Assembly: GCF_046614695.1 (NCBI RefSeq)
Contig: NZ_JBKKHQ010000025.1
Location: 1 to 64,000, forward strand
Length of the DNA stretch: 64,000 nt
Source of the DNA: Pokkaliibacter sp046614695
GTDB taxonomy: Bacteria; Pseudomonadota; Gammaproteobacteria; Pseudomonadales; Balneatricaceae
Direction: 5' to 3'
Below, one piece after another: positions 7,270 to 16,660 of the stretch. Below the pieces are notes generated by a model. The model was not told the DNA's origin. It made no database searches and saw nothing but the letters and a program-made list of their open reading frames with translations. The first letter of the stretch is position 1. Every line of letters starts with the position of its first letter. The position numbers and the translations under genes are program-made.

Positions 7270-8676
7270 ATGTCAGCCAAGTCCCTAGAACTGATCAAAG
7301 AACATAGCGTTAAGTGGATCGACCTGCGTTTTACCGATTTCAAAGGTAAAGAGCAGCACGTGACTATTCCTGCAGCCGCTGCAGATGAAGAATTTTTCGA
7401 GAACGGTCAGGCATTTGACGGTTCTTCTATTTCTGGTTGGAAAGGCATTCAGGCTTCCGACATGATTATCCGTCCTGATGACGAAACTTCAGTTCTGGAT
7501 CCTTTCACTGAAGAGCCCACTCTGATCGTTTACTGCGACGTTATCGAGCCTGCTACTGGCGAAGGTTATGAGCGTGATCCTCGCTCCCTGGCCAAGCGTG
7601 CTGAAGAGTACCTGAAGTCCACCGGTATTGCGGATACCGCGTTCTTCGGTCCTGAGCCTGAGTTTTTCGTGTTTGACTCTGTAACCTGGAATGCCGACAT
7701 GTCTGGCTGTGGTTACAAAATCAAGTCTGAAGAGGCTGCATGGTCTTCCAATGACGAGTTTGATGGTGTGAATTCTGGTCACCGTCCTCGCGTTAAAGGC
7801 GGTTACTTCCCCGTTCCTCCCATTGATTCCAGCTATGAGCTGCGTACTGCCATGTGTAACGCTCTGGATGCGATGGGCGTGGAAGTGGAAGTTCACCACC
7901 ACGAAGTAGCTACTGCGGGCCAGAACGAAATCGGTACCAAGTTTGATACGCTGGTTCGCCGTGCTGACAAAACTCAGATCCTGAAGTACTGCGTACACAA
8001 CACTGCGCACCTGTACGGCAAAACTGCGACTTTCATGCCTAAGCCTATCGTTGGTGATAACGGTTCCGGTATGCACGTTCACCAGTCTCTGTCCAAAGAT
8101 GGCGTGAACCTGTTTGCAGGTGAGCAGTACGGTGGCCTGTCTGAAACTGCTATTTACTACATCGGCGGTATCATCAAGCACGCTAAAGCGCTGAACGCGT
8201 TCTGTAACCCGCTGACCAACTCCTACAAGCGTCTGGTTCCAGGTTTCGAAGCCCCTGTTATGCTGGCTTACTCTGCCCGTAACCGTTCTGCTTCTATTCG
8301 TATTCCTCACGTTACCAGCCCTAAAGCACGTCGTATCGAGACTCGTTTCCCTGATCCAGGTGCGAACCCTTACCTGTGCTTCGCTGCGCTGCTGATGGCG
8401 GGTCTGGACGGTATCCAGAACAAGATCCATCCTGGCGATGCTATGGATAAAGACTTGTATGACCTGCCTGCTGAAGAAGCAGCAGAGATCCCAACTGTTG
8501 CTGAAACCCTGAGCGAAGCTCTGGCAGCTCTGGATGCGGATCGTGAGTTCCTGACCAAGGGTGGCGTCTTCTCTGACGACATGATCGATGCTTACATTGG
8601 CCTGAAAAAAGCCGACGTACAGCGTTTGAACATGACTACTCACCCTGTCGAAATGGACATGTACTACTCCGTATAA
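7270..8676 (+). CDS. glnA: Glutamine synthetase, type I
   Basis: Makes glutamine from glutamate, ammonia and ATP; a cytoplasmic dodecamer. The protein is 468 residues (E. coli 469). The ORF opens 10 codons upstream, but ATG at 7270 with GGAG in front gives the family start MSAKSLELIKEHSV. Visible signatures are FDGSSISGWKGI, the ATP-binding GKTATFMPKPI, NRSASIRIP, and the adenylylation segment KDLYDLPAEE, whose Tyr is the GlnE target. The upstream region has a sigma-54 promoter and NtrC sites; a strong terminator separates it from glnL. Confidence 0.98.
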   Translation: MSAKSLELIKEHSVKWIDLRFTDFKGKEQHVTIPAAAADEEFFENGQAFDGSSISGWKGIQASDMIIRPDDETSVLDPFTEEPTLIVYCDVIEPATGEGYERDPRSLAKRAEEYLKSTGIADTAFFGPEPEFFVFDSVTWNADMSGCGYKIKSEEAAWSSNDEFDGVNSGHRPRVKGGYFPVPPIDSSYELRTAMCNALDAMGVEVEVHHHEVATAGQNEIGTKFDTLVRRADKTQILKYCVHNTAHLYGKTATFMPKPIVGDNGSGMHVHQSLSKDGVNLFAGEQYGGLSETAIYYIGGIIKHAKALNAFCNPLTNSYKRLVPGFEAPVMLAYSARNRSASIRIPHVTSPKARRIETRFPDPGANPYLCFAALLMAGLDGIQNKIHPGDAMDKDLYDLPAEEAAEIPTVAETLSEALAALDADREFLTKGGVFSDDMIDAYIGLKKADVQRLNMTTHPVEMDMYYSV

Positions 8677-8700
8677 GCTTTCGTGAGCTTATGACAGAAA

Positions 8701-8728
8701 AGCCCCCGCTTGCCGGGGGCTTTTTTTT
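8701..8728 (+). terminator. Intrinsic terminator after glnA
   Basis: AGCCCCCG / CTTGC / CGGGGGCT stem followed by eight T, 25 bases after the glnA stop. Confidence 0.92.
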
Positions 8729-8811
8729 CCCGCGATAACTCTCTGGGTGCGTTTTTTCTGCTACTGGTCATGGAAGTCAGTGTGGTATGAGAAAGAATGG
8801 CGCAGGGTGTT

Positions 8812-8826
8812 GCATTAACTTGGTGC
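8812..8826. promoter_or_regulatory. NtrC-like site upstream of glnL
   Basis: GCATTAACTTGGTGC has 10 of 12 consensus NtrC bases including a perfect right half TGGTGC, 69 bases before the glnL start. In E. coli NtrC bound at glnLp represses glnLG; the same arrangement is inferred here. Confidence 0.6.
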
Positions 8827-8894
8827 GAAATTGGCGGGGTTGTTGATCTGAAGTCAGGTACGCCCTTTGCAAGTGGACTTGCAGGAAGAGGATC

Positions 8895-9971
8895 ATGGCT
8901 AAGGCAATGTTTTATCGGCAATTACTCGATAACATGTCGACCGCAGTATTGCGACTCGATATGCTGCTACAGCTCGAATACCTGAACCCGGCAGCAGAAA
9001 TGTTGTTGCAGGTAAGCGGCAAGCGCTTCATGGGAGCGCACATCAGTGCTCTATTTCGGGACACCGATGAGGCAATGCATATTCTGCAGGAATCGGCACT
9101 GACAGGTCACCCTTTCACTCAGCGAGAGGCACATCTTGTCCTGCACCATGGTCAGCAGATCACGGTAGATTACAGTGTGACACCGCTGGCCGAGGATCAT
9201 GCATTGATGCTTGAGCTTCAGGCGCGTGATCACTTGCTGCGTATTACTCGTGAAGAGGAAATGCATGCCAAGCAGGAAACGACGCGTGAGCTGGTTCGCG
9301 GTATGGCTCATGAGATTAAAAATCCGCTGGGCGGTATTCGTGGGGCTGCGCAGCTGCTGGAGCGCGAACTGCCCGCCGATGATTTGAAAGAATATACCCA
9401 GGTCATTATTGAGGAGGCGGATCGCCTGCGTAATTTGGTGGATCGCATGTTGGGGCCGCGTGTTATGCCTCAATTCAGCTTTCTCAATATTCACCAGATT
9501 ATTGAGCGAGTTTGCGCATTGATTAGCGCAGAGTCGGGCGGAAGTATTCGTATTGAACGGGATTACGATCCAAGTATTCCGGAAATTGAAGCCGATGAAG
9601 AGCAACTGATTCAGGCGGTGCTCAATATCGTTCGAAATGCCATGCAGGCGTTGGGTGAATCTGAGATTCCCGAACCTTGCATTATTTTACGTACCCGCAG
9701 TTTGCGGCAGTTCACCATGGGTAATGAACGGCATCGGCTGGTTTGTGCCCTCAGTATTATCGACAACGGTCCCGGTATCCCCGAATCGCTGATGGAAAAT
9801 ATCTTTTACCCCATGATTAGTGGTCGCGCGAGTGGCACGGGTCTGGGTCTATCAATTGCTCACTCTATCCTTCATCAGCATCAGGGCATGATTAAGTGCG
9901 AGAGCGAGCCGGGACAAACTCAATTCACTCTGTTTATTCCACTGGAGCAAGAACATGGCCAGCGAGACTAA
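8895..9971 (+). CDS. glnL: Nitrogen regulation sensor kinase NtrB
   Basis: Cytosolic histidine kinase/phosphatase that phosphorylates NtrC under nitrogen limitation and is switched by PII. The protein is 358 residues with no membrane segment: PAS domain at about 1-110 (LLDNMSTAVLRLD), HisKA with the phospho-acceptor His in RGMAHEIKNPLGG at about 140, then HATPase_c with N box (NIVRNAMQAL), DNGPGIP and GTGLGLS. ATG at 8895 follows AGGAAGAGGATC. It overlaps glnG by 17 bases, implying translational coupling. Confidence 0.95.
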   Translation: MAKAMFYRQLLDNMSTAVLRLDMLLQLEYLNPAAEMLLQVSGKRFMGAHISALFRDTDEAMHILQESALTGHPFTQREAHLVLHHGQQITVDYSVTPLAEDHALMLELQARDHLLRITREEEMHAKQETTRELVRGMAHEIKNPLGGIRGAAQLLERELPADDLKEYTQVIIEEADRLRNLVDRMLGPRVMPQFSFLNIHQIIERVCALISAESGGSIRIERDYDPSIPEIEADEEQLIQAVLNIVRNAMQALGESEIPEPCIILRTRSLRQFTMGNERHRLVCALSIIDNGPGIPESLMENIFYPMISGRASGTGLGLSIAHSILHQHQGMIKCESEPGQTQFTLFIPLEQEHGQRD

Positions 9972-11382
9972 TGTCTGGATCGTTGATGACGATCGTTCTA
10001 TTCGATGGGTTTTGGAAAAGGCCCTATCCCAGGCTGGTCTTCAGGTGCAGTCCTTTGAGTCTGCCGATCAGGCCCTGCGCCAGTTAAGTCGCGGTACGCC
10101 GGATGTGCTCTTGAGTGATATCCGTATGCCCGGTACCAACGGGTTCGGCCTGCTTGAGCGTGTGCACAACGAATATCCTGCGCTGCCTGTGATTATTATG
10201 ACGGCGCATTCGGATCTGGAGTCCGCTGTGGCCTCCTATCAGGGTGGTGCGTTTGAATATCTGCCCAAGCCCTTTGATGTTGATGAGGCTGTGTCACTGG
10301 TGAAGCGGGCGCTGGCTCATGCGCGTGAAAGCAAGATGCCGGAGCCGGAACCCAGCCAGAAGGTCAATAAAGACATTATTGGTGAGGCACCCTCCATGCA
10401 GGAGGTGTTTCGTGCCATTGGCCGTCTTTCCCACTCCAATATCACCGTGCTGATCAACGGTGAATCAGGTACGGGTAAAGAGCTGGTTGCACATGCGCTG
10501 CACCGCCATAGCCCGCGTGCTCCCCAGACTTTTATCGCCCTGAATATGGCAGCGATTCCCAAGGATCTGATTGAGTCCGAGCTTTTTGGCCATGAGAAGG
10601 GCGCTTTTACCGGAGCGGCGACACTGCGTCGCGGCCGTTTTGAGCAGGCCAATGGCGGTACTCTTTTCCTGGATGAAATCGGTGATATGCCGATGGACAC
10701 CCAAACCCGCTTGCTGCGTGTTCTGGCAGATGGTGAGTTTTACCGCGTCGGTGGTCATACACCTGTGAAGGTCGATGTTCGCATTATCGCTGCGACTCAC
10801 CAGAATCTTGAGAATCTGGTCAAGGATGGTCGCTTCCGCGAGGATCTTTTCCACCGTCTGAATGTTATTCGTATTCATTTACCGCCACTGCGTGACCGTC
10901 GTGAAGATGTGCCACGTCTGGCGCGACACTTTCTGGCCAAGGCGGCTCAGGAACTCTCCGTTGAACCAAAAACCCTGCATGGTGACACGGAGCAGTATCT
11001 GGGTACGCTGGGCTGGCCCGGTAACGTTCGTCAGCTGGAGAATACCTGCCGCTGGTTGACGGTGATGGCCTCTGGTCGGGAAGTGCTTATTGATGATCTG
11101 CCGCCAGAGCTGCTGGCCGAGCAGCCTGTCAACAGTCAGGCAGCGGTAAGCTGGGAGCAAGCCTTCCGTCAGTGGGTCGATAAGGCGCTGGCGCGCGGGC
11201 AGAAGGGGATTCTTGAAACAGCCATGCCGACCTTCGAGCGTATCCTGATCGAAACGGCTCTTAAACACACCCTCGGCAGAAAGCGTGATGCTGCAGAGCT
11301 TTTAGGCTGGGGGCGCAATACCCTGACCCGCAAGATCAAAGAGCTCAACATTGAGGATAGTGGCGAAGACTCTGAGGAGTAA
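9955..11382 (+). CDS. glnG: Nitrogen regulation response regulator NtrC (sigma-54 activator)
   Basis: Enhancer-binding protein that, when phosphorylated by NtrB, remodels sigma-54 holoenzyme. The 475 residues comprise a receiver domain (phospho-Asp 55 in LLSDIRMPG), an AAA+ domain with Walker A GESGTGKE and the sigma-54 contact loop GAFTGA, and a C-terminal Fis-type helix-turn-helix (RDAAELLGWGRNTLTRKIKEL). ATG at 9955 has GGAGCAAG upstream, inside the glnL 3' end. Likely acts on the sites at 6963-6977 and 8812-8826. Confidence 0.97.
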   Translation: MASETNVWIVDDDRSIRWVLEKALSQAGLQVQSFESADQALRQLSRGTPDVLLSDIRMPGTNGFGLLERVHNEYPALPVIIMTAHSDLESAVASYQGGAFEYLPKPFDVDEAVSLVKRALAHARESKMPEPEPSQKVNKDIIGEAPSMQEVFRAIGRLSHSNITVLINGESGTGKELVAHALHRHSPRAPQTFIALNMAAIPKDLIESELFGHEKGAFTGAATLRRGRFEQANGGTLFLDEIGDMPMDTQTRLLRVLADGEFYRVGGHTPVKVDVRIIAATHQNLENLVKDGRFREDLFHRLNVIRIHLPPLRDRREDVPRLARHFLAKAAQELSVEPKTLHGDTEQYLGTLGWPGNVRQLENTCRWLTVMASGREVLIDDLPPELLAEQPVNSQAAVSWEQAFRQWVDKALARGQKGILETAMPTFERILIETALKHTLGRKRDAAELLGWGRNTLTRKIKELNIEDSGEDSEE

Positions 11383-11402
11383 GTCGCTGTTCTCCAGGCA
11401 CA

Positions 11403-11430
11403 AAAAAAGCAGGTCTATGACCTGCTTTTT
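11403..11430. terminator. Bidirectional terminator between glnG and the ferredoxin gene
   Basis: AAAAAGCAGGTC / TAT / GACCTGCTTTTT stem, A-run on one side and T-run on the other, serving both convergent genes. Confidence 0.88.
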
Positions 11431-11449
11431 TATTGAGCGCCCAAAAGAA

Positions 11450-11698
11450 TCAGGCGCTAACCAGCTTCAGATACTTATCATAAAGCTGTTCCTGACTTTC
11501 AGGATGGTCAGGGTCCTTGGGAATGCAGTCTACTGGACAAACCTCAACACACTGGGGCGTGTCATAGTGACCTACGCACTCAGTGCATTTCGAAGGATTG
11601 ATCTCGTAAATCTCTTCGCCCTGAGAAATGGCCTCGTTCGGGCACTCTGGTTCGCACACATCACAGTTGATGCATTCGTCAGTAATTATCAAAGCCAT
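11450..11698 (-). CDS. 2[4Fe-4S] ferredoxin (YfhL type)
   Basis: An 82-residue electron carrier. First cluster motif C-x2-C-x2-C-x3-CP (residues 9-19) plus the second motif CTEC-x8-C-x3-CP. The six to eight residue insertion between Cys in the second motif (VGHYDTPQ) and the C-terminal extension after DCIPKDPDHPES are the marks of the Allochromatium/YfhL group, which has low-potential clusters. ATG at 11698 has GAGGA upstream. Its place next to coaD is conserved in pseudomonads; the partner enzyme is not evident here. Confidence 0.93.
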   Translation of the reverse strand: MALIITDECINCDVCEPECPNEAISQGEEIYEINPSKCTECVGHYDTPQCVEVCPVDCIPKDPDHPESQEQLYDKYLKLVSA

Positions 11699-11805
11699 GG
11701 CGTATCCTCTACTGGTTATAGCCGGCTGCTGCCTTATTCATCACGGTGGTTTCCGGGCTTTTTGGCAAGCCTCTGATTTTTAATGCTTTATTACAAAGAC
11801 CTAAG

Positions 11806-12288
11806 TCAGGCCTTATCCAGGTAGCGATTCAGTGCCGCTGCGACTGAAGGGTGAACAAACTTGGAAATATCACCGTTCAGTGTCGCCACTTCGCGTACCA
11901 GCGTTGACGAAATAAAAGAGTATTGCTCGGCAGGTGTCAGGAACATGCTTTCCACCTGTGGCGCGAGTACCCGGTTCATATTCGCCAACTGAAATTCATA
12001 TTCAAAATCCGAGACAGCACGCAGCCCTCTCAGGATGATGGTGGCACCTTTCTGCTTAAGCAGGTCGGTCAGCAGGCATTCAAAGCCGCAGACACTGACA
12101 TTATCCAGATGCTCAGTGACTTCCCGTACCAGATCCACACGCATTTCCAGCGGCAACAGCGGTCGTTTGCGGGGGCTGGCCGCCACCGCGACGATCACCT
12201 TGTCGAACAGACGACTGGCACGCTCGACCAGATCAGCATGACCGTTGGTAATGGGATCAAAAGTACCGGGATAGATGACCGTATTCAT
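11806..12288 (-). CDS. coaD: Phosphopantetheine adenylyltransferase
   Basis: Transfers AMP from ATP to 4'-phosphopantetheine, the penultimate step of coenzyme A synthesis. The 160 residues are full length. The nucleotidyltransferase motif YPGTFDPITNGH is at 6-17 and ISSTLVREV near 127 is the second ATP-contact motif. It lies between the ferredoxin and rsmD genes on the same strand; rsmD-coaD-ferredoxin is a recurrent gammaproteobacterial order. Confidence 0.97.
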   Translation of the reverse strand: MNTVIYPGTFDPITNGHADLVERASRLFDKVIVAVAASPRKRPLLPLEMRVDLVREVTEHLDNVSVCGFECLLTDLLKQKGATIILRGLRAVSDFEYEFQLANMNRVLAPQVESMFLTPAEQYSFISSTLVREVATLNGDISKFVHPSVAAALNRYLDKA

Positions 12289-12467
12289 AGAGACTATCCA
12301 TATAGCCTGAGGTGGCAGAAGTCATAGCTTCCGTTGGCTCAGAAGAGCGTTGGATGCATTTTTCACCGCGATCAGGCCGCAGTGCTCCAAGCCGGCAGAT
12401 ACTAGCGGAAATGCCAGAGTCGCACAATCAAGCTACCCGTCGCAATGTATCAATAGTGTGTGCTGAA

Positions 12468-13043
12468 TCAGGCCGTATTGCGCTGATAAAGGGCAAAAAT
12501 CACCTCTCCTGCGCGCTTTTCCTTGATGCATTGCCAGTTAGCGGGCAGCTGCGGTAACAGTTTCTGCTCGTATTCGATGTAAATGACCGCATCTGCAGTT
12601 AGCCAGCTCCGGGATTCCAGATAGGAGGCTGCAGGCTCCAGTAAACCCTGATTGAAGGGCGGATCCAGAAACACCAGATCAAACTGTCGGTTGGCCGTCT
12701 GTGACAGCCATTGAATGCTGTCTGCCCGAATTACCTCAGCATCCTGGCATTGCAGTGTTTTCAGGTTAGCTTGTAGCTGTTTAACAACGATGTTTGAGCT
12801 GTCGATGAATGTCGTCCATGCCGCTTCCCGGGACAAGGCCTCAAAACCCAGTGAGCCGCTGCCACTGAAGGCATCCAGACAATGGCTGCCAGGAACCTTG
12901 TGCATCAACCAGTTAAAGACCGTCTCTTTGACCCGATCCGTGGTCGGGCGAAGGCCGGGCAGATCGGCAAAGCTCAATTTACGGCTTCGCCATTGGCCAC
13001 CGATAAGGCGGATCTGGTTACGAGCGGCAGGTGCGCGTGCCAT
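12468..13043 (-). CDS. rsmD: 16S rRNA (guanine-966-N2) methyltransferase
   Basis: Methylates G966 of 16S rRNA in the assembling 30S subunit, using SAM. The protein is 191 residues. The N-terminal IRLIGGQWRSRKL and RPTTDRVKETVFNWL segments are RsmD-specific; DAFSGSGSLGFEALSR is the SAM motif I and VFLDPPF the catalytic motif IV. About 180 gene-free bases separate it from coaD downstream. Confidence 0.95.
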   Translation of the reverse strand: MARAPAARNQIRLIGGQWRSRKLSFADLPGLRPTTDRVKETVFNWLMHKVPGSHCLDAFSGSGSLGFEALSREAAWTTFIDSSNIVVKQLQANLKTLQCQDAEVIRADSIQWLSQTANRQFDLVFLDPPFNQGLLEPAASYLESRSWLTADAVIYIEYEQKLLPQLPANWQCIKEKRAGEVIFALYQRNTA

Positions 13044-13095
13044 GGGTCAAACTCCGAAGCGGGCAAAAAACAGGCGCTGAGTGTAAAGCGCTGGG

Positions 13096-14337
13096 TCAGG
13101 GATGCAAGGTTGCCTGACCGATACGGTTTAGGCTTCTGAGGCTTTGGTTAATATCTGTTAGCTTCAGAGGTGGTGCATCTCGCCAGCGTTTAAGGCTATC
13201 AGCGGGCAGGTTTCTGTCCAGCATCAGATCCAGCCAACGCGCGCGGGTGAAAGGCTCATCATCCAGAGCGCGATGGGCTTTATTCAGTTCGCTTTGAATG
13301 TCATCAAGATTGTTCTGACTCATGGGGGTGGAAAGCCAGCTGGACCAGTCTGGTGGCGTTTGCTCTAGGCTGCCTTGCCAGAAGACAAGCAGTACCGCCG
13401 CTTCGCTGTCATACCAGGGAGTAGCGTTAAAACCCTGCTGTTGTGCGCTTTGGGTTAGCCACAGCCGCAGTGCCATGTTCTTTTCAGGATCATCCTCGGG
13501 CAGGGCAACGGCCAGTGCCGCCTGCTGATTCAGTTGCGGACGCTTAAGATGAAGCGCCTCGCCGGGAGTGGGCAAGGGCGGAATCTGCGCTGGAGTAGCA
13601 GGCGTCTGTGGCAGCGCCTTGAGTAGCAGATGACTTTCCTGCTGTTGATCATCACTGTCCTGATTACTGAGAAGGAGTAATCGGGAAGGTGCTTTGCCAA
13701 CGGTGCTGGCTAAATAGTCCTGGACTTCGTCCGTTGTCAGTTGAGCGAGTCCCTGGCGTGTGCCGGTTAAAGGCTGAGACATCGGATGATCGGGAAAGAG
13801 CGCCATCAGAGCGGCTTGGCGTACCAGTTTATCCGGCTGTCCGGCAAATAGATGCGCCTCTGCCAGTAAGCGGGTCTGCGCTTCTCTGGCATGTTGCGAG
13901 TCATCAGGTGAGGGGGTTATCAGTGCTTTCAGGCCATCTCTGGCAGCCTTTCGGTGCTCGTCGTCAGCGGGCAGCTGCACGATGAGTTTCAGATTTTCCT
14001 GAGTAAGCTGGGTTGAGAAGTCGATTTCCTTATCCAGAAAGTAGCGATGAGCGCCTTGTGCAAGCCGAGCTTCGAGCGTATCGCGGGCAACGGCGGCGGT
14101 GCCCGAGTGGGTTTCAGCCAGGGCGCCTGGGCTGTAGGTGAGAATCCAGACGTCGGAGTCACTGTTCTTCTGAGTCAGAGAAACCACGTCTGTGGCACCG
14201 CTCTTCCACGTACTCGGGATCAGGGCGTCACGGCGCTGATGCTCACGCCATTGCAGCAGAACAATCACAATCGCCACCACCCAGACAATAATCTTCAGGT
14301 AGGTGCGGTTAAAAAGAGGTTTGTAGGGCTCAGCCAT
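13096..14337 (-). CDS. Membrane-anchored M16-like peptidase homologue lacking the zinc site
   Basis: A 413-residue protein with one N-terminal membrane segment (about 13-30, IIVWVVAIVIVLLQW), then a large presumably periplasmic part. Residues around DHPMSQPLTGTRQGLAQLTTDEVQDYLAS follow the pattern of M16 (pitrilysin/insulinase) peptidases. I find no HxxEH or HxxDH zinc motif, so catalysis is unlikely. In Pseudomonas two M16 genes lie between ftsY and rsmD, one active and one inactive; this is probably the inactive one and its active partner is absent here. Start: ATG at 14337 with AAGGA upstream (a GTG lies one codon before). Divergent from ftsY. Confidence 0.65.
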   Translation of the reverse strand: MAEPYKPLFNRTYLKIIVWVVAIVIVLLQWREHQRRDALIPSTWKSGATDVVSLTQKNSDSDVWILTYSPGALAETHSGTAAVARDTLEARLAQGAHRYFLDKEIDFSTQLTQENLKLIVQLPADDEHRKAARDGLKALITPSPDDSQHAREAQTRLLAEAHLFAGQPDKLVRQAALMALFPDHPMSQPLTGTRQGLAQLTTDEVQDYLASTVGKAPSRLLLLSNQDSDDQQQESHLLLKALPQTPATPAQIPPLPTPGEALHLKRPQLNQQAALAVALPEDDPEKNMALRLWLTQSAQQQGFNATPWYDSEAAVLLVFWQGSLEQTPPDWSSWLSTPMSQNNLDDIQSELNKAHRALDDEPFTRARWLDLMLDRNLPADSLKRWRDAPPLKLTDINQSLRSLNRIGQATLHP

Positions 14338-14519
14338 CACAGATCCTTACAGGCAGCGCCGGTCATCACAGAGTTGTGACAGAAAGGCGGGGCTCCATTA
14401 GTATAGGCTCCAATTCCTGCCGAATCTCAGGCAGTGACGCGGACCTGCCAGGATTCAGGCCGCATTTCTCATTTCTAACCTGTGAACGCAGGTGGCTCAA
14501 GAGCGGATTGTAACGATAC

Positions 14520-16004
14520 ATGTGGGACAAACTTAAAAGATCATTGTTTGGCGGCAAAAAGAATGAGTCCGCTGAAGTCGTTAATGAGCAACGTGAAGAG
14601 GAGGTTTTGGCCCCTGAAGAGTCTTCACAACACGAGTCCGCTCTGCTGGATGACGCGCCTGCCGCCAAGGCTGAAACTCCTCTGGAAGAGGCCGCTGTCG
14701 AAGTTGCACCCGTCGAGGCAGAAGCTGAAAAAGCGCCGGAAGCAGCCAACATTCCAGCCGAAGATATTGCTCCGCATCCTGAAGCCTTGGTACCTGATGC
14801 TCCGGAAGAACCTGCAATGCACGCCGTGACCGTCGATGTTGATCAAGACGCGGTAGTTGTGGAAGTGGTGCCGGAGGCCAACGAGCCCAAGAGTGAGCCT
14901 CTGCCCGACCTTGCCAAAGCGGAAGTTGCTGAAGCCGCTAATCCTGATGCTCTCCCCGAAATGTCGCTGACCGCTGACCGCGACGTTACGCAGGATAGCG
15001 TTGTTGAGGAAGACGCACCGGTTCCAGAAGCTGCGAGCGTGGTTGTCGATGCACCGAAAGAGCAGGAAAAACCACGCCGTTCATTCTTCGAGCGTATCAA
15101 GAGTGGCCTATCTCGTACCAAAGCCAACCTGACGGAAGGTCTGGCGAGCCTGTTTCTGGGCGCCAAGCAGATCGATGATGATCTGCTGGAAGAGCTGGAA
15201 ACACAGCTTTTGTTGGCGGATGTCGGTATGGAGGCGACTCAGTCGATTGTTAAATCGCTGACGGAGCGGGTTTCCCGTAAGGAACTTAAGGAGCCCGAAG
15301 CACTCTTCGGAGCACTTAAAGAAGAGCTGCGTGCATTACTCGGTCAGGTTGAGCAGCCGCTGGAGCTCGATAGCAGCAAGCGTCCAACGGTGATCCTGAT
15401 GGTGGGTGTGAACGGTGTCGGTAAAACCACCACCATTGGTAAACTGGCCAAGAAGTACCAGGGCGAAGGCAAAAAGGTCATGCTGGCCGCTGGCGATACC
15501 TTCCGTGCAGCGGCGGTTGAGCAGCTACAGGTATGGGGTGAGCGTAACAAGGTGCCGGTTATCGCACAGCACTCCGGCGCTGACAGTGCCGCAGTTCTTT
15601 ATGATGCGCTGCAGGCAGCAAAAGCACGCGGTATGGATGTGCTGATTGCCGATACGGCAGGGCGTCTGCAGAACAAACAGCATTTGATGATCGAGCTTGA
15701 AAAGGTCGTTCGCGTTATGCGTAAGCTGGATCCGGAAGCTCCTCATGAAGTGATGCTGGTATTGGATGCCGGGACAGGTCAGAACGCGATCTCTCAGGCC
15801 AAAACCTTTATGGAGGCTGTTGGTGTCAGCGGTATTACCCTGACCAAACTGGACGGCACAGCCAAGGGCGGGATCATCTTCGCCATCGCCAAGCAGTTCT
15901 CTCTGCCTATTCGCTACATCGGTGTGGGTGAAGGAATCGAGGACTTGCGTCCCTTCAAGGCCGATGAATTTGTCGATGCACTCTTTGAACGGAACTCTTC
16001 ATGA
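14520..16004 (+). CDS. ftsY: Signal recognition particle receptor FtsY
   Basis: GTPase that docks SRP-ribosome complexes at the inner membrane. The 494 residues start with a long acidic, Ala/Glu/Pro-rich A domain (about 20-190), followed by the N domain helical bundle and the G domain: GVNGVGKTTTIGKL (P-loop, near 300), DTAGRLQNK, TKLDGTAKGG. The conserved amphipathic segment ARRSFFERIKSGLSRTK-like (about 185-200) is the lipid-binding helix. The stop overlaps the ftsE start (ATGA), so ftsY-ftsE-ftsX are coupled. Confidence 0.97.
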   Translation: MWDKLKRSLFGGKKNESAEVVNEQREEEVLAPEESSQHESALLDDAPAAKAETPLEEAAVEVAPVEAEAEKAPEAANIPAEDIAPHPEALVPDAPEEPAMHAVTVDVDQDAVVVEVVPEANEPKSEPLPDLAKAEVAEAANPDALPEMSLTADRDVTQDSVVEEDAPVPEAASVVVDAPKEQEKPRRSFFERIKSGLSRTKANLTEGLASLFLGAKQIDDDLLEELETQLLLADVGMEATQSIVKSLTERVSRKELKEPEALFGALKEELRALLGQVEQPLELDSSKRPTVILMVGVNGVGKTTTIGKLAKKYQGEGKKVMLAAGDTFRAAAVEQLQVWGERNKVPVIAQHSGADSAAVLYDALQAAKARGMDVLIADTAGRLQNKQHLMIELEKVVRVMRKLDPEAPHEVMLVLDAGTGQNAISQAKTFMEAVGVSGITLTKLDGTAKGGIIFAIAKQFSLPIRYIGVGEGIEDLRPFKADEFVDALFERNSS

Positions 16005-16660
16005 TCCGATTTGATCAGGTCAGCAAGCGCTATCCTGGCGGACATCAGGCGTTGTCTGCTGTCAGCTTCAGTATTCGCCGTGGTGAGATGGCTTTTCTTA
16101 CCGGCCACTCGGGGGCGGGTAAAAGTACCTTGCTGAAACTGATCATGCTGATGGAGCGGCCCTCGGCGGGACAGGTCTTCATCGGCGATCAAAATCTGAA
16201 TACCTTGCCTGCGTCGCAGATTCCCTATCTGCGCCGGCGCATCGGCGTGGTCTTTCAAAATCACCAGTTACTCTTTGACCGCACCGTGTTTGATAACGTT
16301 GCCCTGCCTTTGCGTATCAGTGGCTATGACGATGCGGATATTGGCCGGCGCGTCAGGGCTGCACTCGATAAGGTCGGGCTGCTGACCAAGGAAAAACTCA
16401 ATCCAATTGCGTTGTCTGGTGGTGAGCAGCAGCGTGTGGGTATTGCCCGCGCCATTGTGAACAAGCCTGCTTTAATCCTCGCCGATGAGCCAACTGGTAA
16501 TCTGGATCCGGAATTGTCGGCGGAAATCATGCGACTCTTCGAGCAGTTCAATCAGGTTGGCGTGACCATGCTTATTGCCAGTCATGATTTGCGTCTGATT
16601 GCGCGCATGCAGCATCGGGTACTCACGCTTCAGAACGGGAGGGTCAGCCAAGGTGCATAG
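16001..16660 (+). CDS. ftsE: Cell division ATP-binding protein FtsE
   Basis: ABC ATPase that with FtsX governs septal peptidoglycan hydrolase activation at the divisome. The 219 residues carry Walker A GHSGAGKST (about 37-45), Q-loop VFQNHQLL, signature SGGEQQR, Walker B LILADEPTGNLD and H-loop ASHD. It overlaps ftsY by four bases and contains the ftsX start within its last codons. Confidence 0.97.
   Translation: MIRFDQVSKRYPGGHQALSAVSFSIRRGEMAFLTGHSGAGKSTLLKLIMLMERPSAGQVFIGDQNLNTLPASQIPYLRRRIGVVFQNHQLLFDRTVFDNVALPLRISGYDDADIGRRVRAALDKVGLLTKEKLNPIALSGGEQQRVGIARAIVNKPALILADEPTGNLDPELSAEIMRLFEQFNQVGVTMLIASHDLRLIARMQHRVLTLQNGRVSQGA

Noticed and set aside
7489..8643. 384-codon open frame antisense to glnA
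   Set aside because: Mirror of a strongly codon-biased gene; the translation has no recognisable domain.
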